This document shows, in pieces, positions 59,641 through 64,000 of a stretch of DNA of 64,000 nucleotides (within the stretch, counting starts at the first letter, position 1; the number at the start of each line of letters is the position of its first letter). The position numbers and the translations under genes were made by a program. A model generated the notes under the pieces. That model was not told the origin of the DNA. It saw nothing but the letters and a program-made list of their open reading frames with translations, and searched no databases. Origin of the DNA: Arthrobacter sp. StoSoilA2 (GTDB lineage Bacteria; Actinomycetota; Actinomycetes; Actinomycetales; Micrococcaceae); assembly GCF_019977195.1 (NCBI RefSeq), contig NZ_AP024643.1, forward strand, positions 3,038,001 through 3,102,000, given 5' to 3'.

Positions 59641-60309
59641 ATGGGCATGCGTTTTAAGGACCGGGCGGAAGCCGGCCAGCGCCTTGCCGAAGGACTCCCC
59701 CAGTTCAGGGAACGGCCAGACACGATCGTCCTTGGCCTGGCCCGCGGAGGTGTCCCCCTGGCTGTGGCGGCTGCCTCCGCGTTGTACCTGCCCTTCGGTA
59801 CCATCCTGGTCCGCAAACTGGGGATACCGGGACGCGAAGAGACTGCCTACGGCGCACTTGCATGGTGCCAGGGCGACGTCGTCCGCATCGTCAACAAGCC
59901 GCTGAAGGAACATGTCCTGGCCCATGGCATCAGCCAGGCGGCGTTGGATGCAGTAGAGGCACATGAACGCGCCGAACTACTTCGGCGCGCACGGCAATAC
60001 CCTGGAATCGAAAACGACCTTCGAGATAAGACCGTCATTCTGGTGGACGATGGCCTGGCTACCGGCGCCACCATGCGTGCTGCCGTGGAGGCTGTGCGGG
60101 CATCAGGTGCCCGCACGGTGGTCGCCGCCGTTCCCGTGGCCTCGCTGGAAGCCGCAACATCCTTGGCACGGGTGTGCGACTTCGTGATGGCACTGCACAC
60201 GCCGGGCAAATTCCATGCTGTTGGGGCCTTTTATGAGCGTTTTGAACAGTTGACGGATCACGACGTCGTGGAGCAGCTGGAAGGTGCAGAGGCCCCAAGG
60301 GCGAAATAG
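59641..60309 (+). CDS. Phosphoribosyltransferase-family protein
   Basis: 222 residues from ATG at 59641 (the ATG at 59647 and a GTG at 59626 are alternatives). It is a type I PRTase with the PRPP loop VILVDDGLATGATMRAAVEA, preceded by the flexible region RKLGIPGREETAYGAL. The form starting MGMRFKDRAEAGQRLAEGL is widespread near dienelactone or other hydrolases. Substrate unknown; the acceptor pocket is not that of adenine or hypoxanthine enzymes. It stands alone between a MarR-like gene and a hairpin. Confidence 0.88.
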   Translation: MGMRFKDRAEAGQRLAEGLPQFRERPDTIVLGLARGGVPLAVAAASALYLPFGTILVRKLGIPGREETAYGALAWCQGDVVRIVNKPLKEHVLAHGISQAALDAVEAHERAELLRRARQYPGIENDLRDKTVILVDDGLATGATMRAAVEAVRASGARTVVAAVPVASLEAATSLARVCDFVMALHTPGKFHAVGAFYERFEQLTDHDVVEQLEGAEAPRAK

Positions 60310-60320
60310 CTGCTTAACGC

Positions 60321-60357
60321 CCGGGGCGGGCCCGGTTTTACAACCGCGCCCGCCCGG
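60321..60357. terminator. GC-rich hairpin after the phosphoribosyltransferase gene
   Basis: Arms 60321-60337 and 60342-60357 pair almost perfectly (one bulge) around a 4-base loop. There is no T-run. It lies between the convergent phosphoribosyltransferase and MFS genes, so it may end both. Confidence 0.6.
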
Positions 60358-60375
60358 AGAATCACTGTGTTGCTG

Positions 60376-60408
60376 GGATTGGATCTGTTGCTTGGACTGG
60401 ATCTGTTG
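60376..60408. repeat. Short 18-base-period direct repeat
   Basis: GGATTGGATCTGTTG (60376-60390) is repeated as GGACTGGATCTGTTG (60394-60408). It lies just beyond the MFS stop. No function is evident. Confidence 0.6.
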
Positions 60409-60413
60409 TGAGC

Positions 60414-61748
60414 CTAGTGATGAACACTGAAGCCGAGGGGACGGCCTTTGGTTTCCTTGGCAAGAATCACTCCCACGGCTGAGACGATGCACAGTCCCAT
60501 GATGTACAGGCCCACTGATCCGGACCACTTGGTGGCGTCCAACAAAGCCTGGGCAATCAAAGGGGCGAAGGCCCCGCCGAGAATGGCGCCCAAGGCGTAG
60601 CCGATGGAGATTCCTGAGTAGCGGACGTGGGCAGGGAACATCTCGGCGTACATCGCTGACATTGGCCCATAGGACAAGCCAAGCCCGATGGTGAGGACGA
60701 ACAAAGCTATTCCGTAGAGCAGGATGTCCTTGGAATCGATCAAAGCGAACATGGGGATCATCCATGCGAACACCAGGCCGTAACCGAGCAGGAACGTCTT
60801 TACGCGGCCAATCTTGTCCGAAAGCCAGCCTCCCACCATGGTGAAGATGAGCCACCCGAAGGAGGCAACCGTGGTGGCCAGGAGGACCTGGGGCGCCGGC
60901 ATCTTCAGCGCCTTGGTGGCGTAGGAGATAAAGAAGGCGATCAACAGGTAGCCTGCGGCATTGTTGGCGATGAAGATCAGTGCCGCGAGGATGACCTCCT
61001 TCTTGTTATTCCGGAACAGCTCGCTCAGGGGCGCTTTGCTTTCGGCCTTGCGCTGCGCGATTTCCTTGAAGACCGGGCTTTCCCCGACTGCGCGGCGAAT
61101 GAGGTAGCCCACCACGATCAGAACCACGGAAAGCAGGAACGGCACGCGCCAACCCCAGGCTGCAAAGTCTTCCTTTGACATGCCCGACTGCAGGAAGAAC
61201 AGGAGGCCGGTTGCCAGGATCATGCCGATGGGCACGCCGATCTGCGGGTAAGCACCGAAGAGTCCGCGCTTGCTGATCGGAGCATGCTCTACAGCCATCA
61301 GGGCGGCGCCGCCCCACTCACCACCGGCCGAGAAGCCCTGGACCACCCGAAGGGTGATCAGCAGAATCGGGGCCCAAAGCCCGATTGTTCCGTAGGTGGG
61401 CAGCACGCCGATCAGGGCCGTCGCCGCCCCCATCATGACAAGCGTCATGACCAGGACTGCCTTGCGTCCCAGCCTGTCGCCGAGGTGTCCGGCAACGAAT
61501 GCCCCCAATGGCCGGAAGAGAAAGCTGATGCCGATGGTGGCGAAGGACAGAATTTGCGCCACTCCGGGGTTCGATTTTTCCAGGGGAGTCAGGAACAGCG
61601 GCGACAACAGCGTTGCCGTGAGCTGGGCAAAGATGAAGAAGTCGTACCACTCAATGGTGGTGCCGACCAAAGTCCCTGCCAGGACCCGGCGCTCTTCGCG
61701 CTTACTGCTTGGGCCCGACGCAGAGTCGACAGTGGAAGTTGCGGTCAT
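60414..61748 (-). CDS. MFS transporter, metabolite:H+ symporter (MHS) family
   Basis: 444 residues from ATG at 61748, preceded by TGGAG 6 bases away. Twelve membrane helices. MHS hallmarks are GTTIEWYDFFIFAQLTATLL, RPLGAFVAGHLGDRLGRKAVLVMTLVMMGAAT, LRVVQGFSAGGEWGGAALMAVEHAP and AEMFPAHVRYSGISIGYALGAILGG. The family imports organic acids, betaine/proline or aromatic acids; the substrate is unknown. It is divergent from an IclR regulator with a strong palindromic site between, so it is probably induced by its substrate. Confidence 0.92.
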   Translation of the reverse strand: MTATSTVDSASGPSSKREERRVLAGTLVGTTIEWYDFFIFAQLTATLLSPLFLTPLEKSNPGVAQILSFATIGISFLFRPLGAFVAGHLGDRLGRKAVLVMTLVMMGAATALIGVLPTYGTIGLWAPILLITLRVVQGFSAGGEWGGAALMAVEHAPISKRGLFGAYPQIGVPIGMILATGLLFFLQSGMSKEDFAAWGWRVPFLLSVVLIVVGYLIRRAVGESPVFKEIAQRKAESKAPLSELFRNNKKEVILAALIFIANNAAGYLLIAFFISYATKALKMPAPQVLLATTVASFGWLIFTMVGGWLSDKIGRVKTFLLGYGLVFAWMIPMFALIDSKDILLYGIALFVLTIGLGLSYGPMSAMYAEMFPAHVRYSGISIGYALGAILGGAFAPLIAQALLDATKWSGSVGLYIMGLCIVSAVGVILAKETKGRPLGFSVHH

Positions 61749-61793
61749 TGGAACTCCAGGGGTGAGAGTGACTGGTCGGTGCATGGCTGGCAT

Positions 61794-61815
61794 TAACCGA
61801 CAGAACGGTCAGTTA
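61794..61815. promoter_or_regulatory. Operator candidate between MFS and IclR genes
   Basis: A 22-base palindrome starting TAACCGAC and ending GTCAGTTA with AGAACG in the middle; 18 of 22 positions are symmetric. It lies 46 bases upstream of the MFS start, in the space shared with the divergent IclR regulator. A second patch (GTATATGGAACGATATC near 61919-61935) has TTC/GAA-type half symmetry closer to the regulator. Confidence 0.55.
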
Positions 61816-62004
61816 GGAAAGACTACTACATACCGTGACCCAGCGCACAGCATTTATCCCGCCACAACGGGAAAAATGCTGCTCAAGAACACACTTGTTC
61901 TATAGTTGAATAGTCAATTCGTATATGGAACGATATCTTGATGAGGTGTGCAACACAAGAGTTGACCGCCGCATGCCGTCACCCGCCAACATAGGATGGT
62001 TTGC

Positions 62005-62742
62005 ATGAGTCCCCGCAGCGACGTCAAAAGTCCGCAGGAAGCAGCAACCCAGGCGCCGCCGTCGCAAACCCTCTCACGGGGAATCCGTGCACTGGAGATC
62101 CTTGCCGAAGCCGAACGCCCGCTTAGCATTGCTGAACTCGCCGAAGCCCTGGGAGTGCACCGTTCTGTTGCCTACCGCATCCTCCGGACGTTGGAAGACC
62201 ACTCGCTGTTGATCAGGGACGATTCAGGCCGCGTCCAGCCCGGCCCCGGACTGGCCGTCCTGGCACGTGGGGTCTCCAGCAACCTGCAAACAGCTGCCCT
62301 TCCAGAGCTCACCCAGCTGGCGAATACCCTGCACATGACCGCTTTCCTGGCCGTTTGGGACCACCAGGAATGCGTCACGCTGGTCACCGTGGAACCCCGG
62401 CATTCAGGCGCCGCACTCGCCCAGCATCCCGGAAGCCGCCACCCTATAGGTATTGGCGCACCCGGCATCGCCATCCAATCGACCATGACCGAGGACCGTT
62501 GGCGTCAGGTAGGAGCAGGTATCCCCTACCGCCCCGAGGCGCACGAAGCCCGACGCATCGGCTACGCCACCAGCCACGATGAAGTGATCGCCGGGTTGTC
62601 ATCAATCGCCGCTCCCATCCACGTCCCGGGCGGACGGCCGGCCGCAATCGCCGTCGTCTACATCCGCCTCGACCAGGACGCCGACGCCGTGGGTAAGGAG
62701 TTGGCTGCCAGCGCCATGCGCATCGAGAGCCAGTTGGCCTGA
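62005..62742 (+). CDS. IclR-family transcriptional regulator
   Basis: 245 residues from ATG at 62005, chosen over 61996 because AGGA then lies 8 bases upstream. N-terminal winged helix (SRGIRALEILAEAERPLSIAELAEALGVHRSVAYRILRTLEDHSLL) and C-terminal effector domain (TAFLAVWDHQECVTLVTVEPRH, HPIGIGAPGIAIQS, ATSHDEVIAGLSSIAAPIHVP, AIAVVYIRLDQ). It is divergent from the MFS symporter and precedes the MoaF-like gene by 143 bases; it likely controls uptake and catabolism of one carbon source (inference). Confidence 0.9.
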   Translation: MSPRSDVKSPQEAATQAPPSQTLSRGIRALEILAEAERPLSIAELAEALGVHRSVAYRILRTLEDHSLLIRDDSGRVQPGPGLAVLARGVSSNLQTAALPELTQLANTLHMTAFLAVWDHQECVTLVTVEPRHSGAALAQHPGSRHPIGIGAPGIAIQSTMTEDRWRQVGAGIPYRPEAHEARRIGYATSHDEVIAGLSSIAAPIHVPGGRPAAIAVVYIRLDQDADAVGKELAASAMRIESQLA

Positions 62743-62885
62743 ACCCCTCCTCCGCAGGCCAGGCATTCCTTCTGGGTCAAGTGCCCTGCCCCACAGCACA
62801 AGACCCACAGCCGCGGGAACCCAATACTCGAAGAAGGACAGGAATTTTCCTGTCCTTCGTTTCGTCGAGCACTGAGAAGGAACCC

Positions 62886-63680
62886 ATGAGCCTGAATCTT
62901 CTTGATACCTCCAACTGGCTGCCCCTGGACGGTTTGGCGCCCGGCTTCGATGCCAACAAAGCCCCCACCGTCCAGGACCTGGCGGGACGGGAATTTGCCG
63001 CCCGCAGCGATGGCGTGCCCATGACGTTCAGCTTTGATGACGAAGAAGTCCAATGGGCTGCGGCTGGAAACAGCGGGACGGCCTCCTATGAGGCCTTCCT
63101 CGTAGCCGATGAGCTCTACTACGCCCAATGGCACAGTCCTGTGGAGGAAGGCCTCGCCGTTTCCTTGATCCTGGATCTCACCAACGGACGCGCGCTCTAC
63201 GTCGGCGCTCTTCTGGGACACGCATCCCCAGGCTCAACGGCAGTCCAGCACGATTTCCGCGCTGGAACCCTCGAGGGTTTCAGCGCCAATGGAACAGCCA
63301 TCGCGGAGAGCACAGCCCTGATCGGGCGGCGCGTCGAATGGGTGTACAGCGATGCCCACGCCTACGAACACATCTACCTCAGCCCTACCTGGTACACCTG
63401 GCAGTGCCTCGCCGGACCGGAGCGGGGCCTCGCAGACACCGATTCCAATACCGTCTTCGAAATCCGGCCCGGAATTTTCGTCTTTACCTGGCGCGAAAAG
63501 GTCATCCCGTGCGGCTCCGTGACCATAGCCGATCATCGGAGCCCCAAAGCAATCCGCTCACATGGCAGCCTTTTCGGCTGGGATGAGGCTGGCACCAAGC
63601 CTGTGCATTTCACGTTCGGCGCCCACGGCCGGTTGATCAGCATCACCCACCACAGCCCGGAGCTTGACCCTTCGGTGTAG
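62886..63680 (+). CDS. MoaF-family protein
   Basis: 264 residues from ATG at 62886 with GAGAAGGA upstream. It matches MoaF: SNWLPLDGLAPGFDANKAP, GREFAARSDGVPMTFSFDDEEVQW, SYEAFLVADELYYAQW, LVLDLTNGRAL-type LILDLTNGRALYVGALL, and the C-terminal EIRPGIFVFTWREKVIPCGSVTIADHRSPKAIRSHG. The name comes from the monoamine (moa) regulon; the molybdenum cofactor link in some databases is doubtful. It is a lipocalin-like beta barrel pair of unknown function. Standing beside an IclR regulator, an MFS symporter and a permease, it may belong to an amine or aromatic catabolic locus. Confidence 0.85.
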   Translation: MSLNLLDTSNWLPLDGLAPGFDANKAPTVQDLAGREFAARSDGVPMTFSFDDEEVQWAAAGNSGTASYEAFLVADELYYAQWHSPVEEGLAVSLILDLTNGRALYVGALLGHASPGSTAVQHDFRAGTLEGFSANGTAIAESTALIGRRVEWVYSDAHAYEHIYLSPTWYTWQCLAGPERGLADTDSNTVFEIRPGIFVFTWREKVIPCGSVTIADHRSPKAIRSHGSLFGWDEAGTKPVHFTFGAHGRLISITHHSPELDPSV

Positions 63681-63713
63681 CTGGCCCGGTTTGAATCAAT
63701 CACAGCAACAAGA

Positions 63714-63772
63714 CACGAAAGAAAGCCCCGGCACCAGGTTGAACTGGTCACCCGCCGGGGCTTTCTTTCGTG
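63714..63772. terminator. Bidirectional terminator after the MoaF gene
   Basis: A perfect 19-bp stem (63714-63732 with 63754-63772) encloses a smaller hairpin (ACCAG/CTGGT). The arms contain CTTTCTTTCG on each strand, giving T-rich tails in both directions. It separates convergent genes. Confidence 0.85.
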
Positions 63773-63815
63773 CGGTGCTTCCGCGTACGGAACAGTCTCA
63801 GCCTTCGGAAGAGTC

Positions 63816-64000
63816 TCAGTCTTCGGAGCCGTGGCCGATCCGGGCATAGAGCCCGGGCTGCGAGCGCCGCAGGCGCAGCCCCCACGCAATTCCCACCAGG
63901 CCCGGCAGCAGCACTACCAGCGGCAGGACGAATGTTGCCGCCGTCGATTCCGTCTGGCCGAGAAGGACGTTGAAGTTGGCAAGGATGAGCACAAACACTA
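63816..64000 (-). CDS. APC-type permease, C-terminal end (partial)
   Basis: The last 60 or so residues of a membrane protein running off the right edge: one membrane helix FVLPLVVLLPGLVGIAWGLRL, preceded by part of another, then RRSQPGLYARIGHGSED. The basic tail LR..RP..YARIG is typical of APC-superfamily amino-acid or amine permeases (from memory). The real start is outside the window. An 18-base direct repeat (CAGTCTCAGYCTTCGGA, about 63792-63827) overlaps its stop codon. Confidence 0.6.
   Translation of the reverse strand, partial: VFVLILANFNVLLGQTESTAATFVLPLVVLLPGLVGIAWGLRLRRSQPGLYARIGHGSED

Overview
The window is a high-GC, actinobacterial chromosome segment. Gene content, protein style and order (an NdgR/LtbR-type IclR regulator near gltX, an ilvBNC-serA run, an nrtR-nadABC-nifS operon, mqo, a short 519-residue MetRS) suggest the Micrococcaceae, most likely Arthrobacter or Paenarthrobacter. 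This assignment is inference from sequence alone. I see no insertion sequence, phage, rRNA or CRISPR array, so this looks like core chromosome with a few accessory loci.

Layout. 1-1050: 3' end of an IclR regulator and a DUF1697 protein. 1059-4474: two coupled membrane-anchored dynamin-like GTPases. 4584-9080: a minus-strand translation block (MBL hydrolase, FAH-family enzyme, gltX, HAD phosphatase) followed by tRNA-Gln and tRNA-Glu with a promoter and terminator. 9180-11617: a 32-bp tandem repeat, then ilvE and leuB. 11741-17017: a two-component system and an ABC exporter (ATPase plus FtsX/MacB-like permease). 17021-18687: a nested palindromic element and metG. 18791-22353: a second, larger FtsX-type ABC system. 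22564-29987: serA, ilvC, ilvN, ilvB and ilvD, with a leader peptide/terminator attenuator in front of ilvB. 30217-32610: a sunset-type C-terminal motif membrane protein and a sugar-dehydrogenase lipoprotein. 32657-34382: duplicated tRNA-Lys units, a MarR regulator divergent from a Bcp peroxiredoxin, and tRNA-Leu. 34626-42897: a peptide-binding lipoprotein, mqo, an RND efflux pump, and a flavin monooxygenase-MarR pair. 42948-47610: a transglutaminase-like protein, lipoproteins, DUF1684, DM13, a second FAH enzyme and a frameshifted GtrA gene. 47611-53649: the NAD operon nifS-nadC-nadB-nadA-nrtR (minus strand), with a palindromic operator candidate. 53690-59124: an AsnC regulator divergent from an amino-acid permease, then a 2-oxoacid dehydrogenase operon whose E2 is reduced to a lone lipoyl domain followed by an alpha/beta hydrolase. 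59143-64000: a MarR-like protein, a phosphoribosyltransferase, an MFS symporter divergent from an IclR regulator, a MoaF-family protein and the end of a permease.

How the parts work together. Branched-chain amino acid synthesis dominates the left half (ilvBNC, ilvD, ilvE, leuB). It appears to be controlled by attenuation at ilvB and possibly by the IclR regulator, since related GTGAGA/CGAT sequences lie upstream of both ilvB and leuB. The NAD operon carries its own Fe-S cysteine desulfurase for NadA and a Nudix-like repressor with a degenerate catalytic box. The most unusual locus is 55864-59124. E1 alpha and E1 beta of a branched-chain-type dehydrogenase are translationally coupled to a 109-residue lipoyl protein that has no acyltransferase domain, followed at once by an alpha/beta hydrolase. 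Together these two resemble a split AcoC-type E2.
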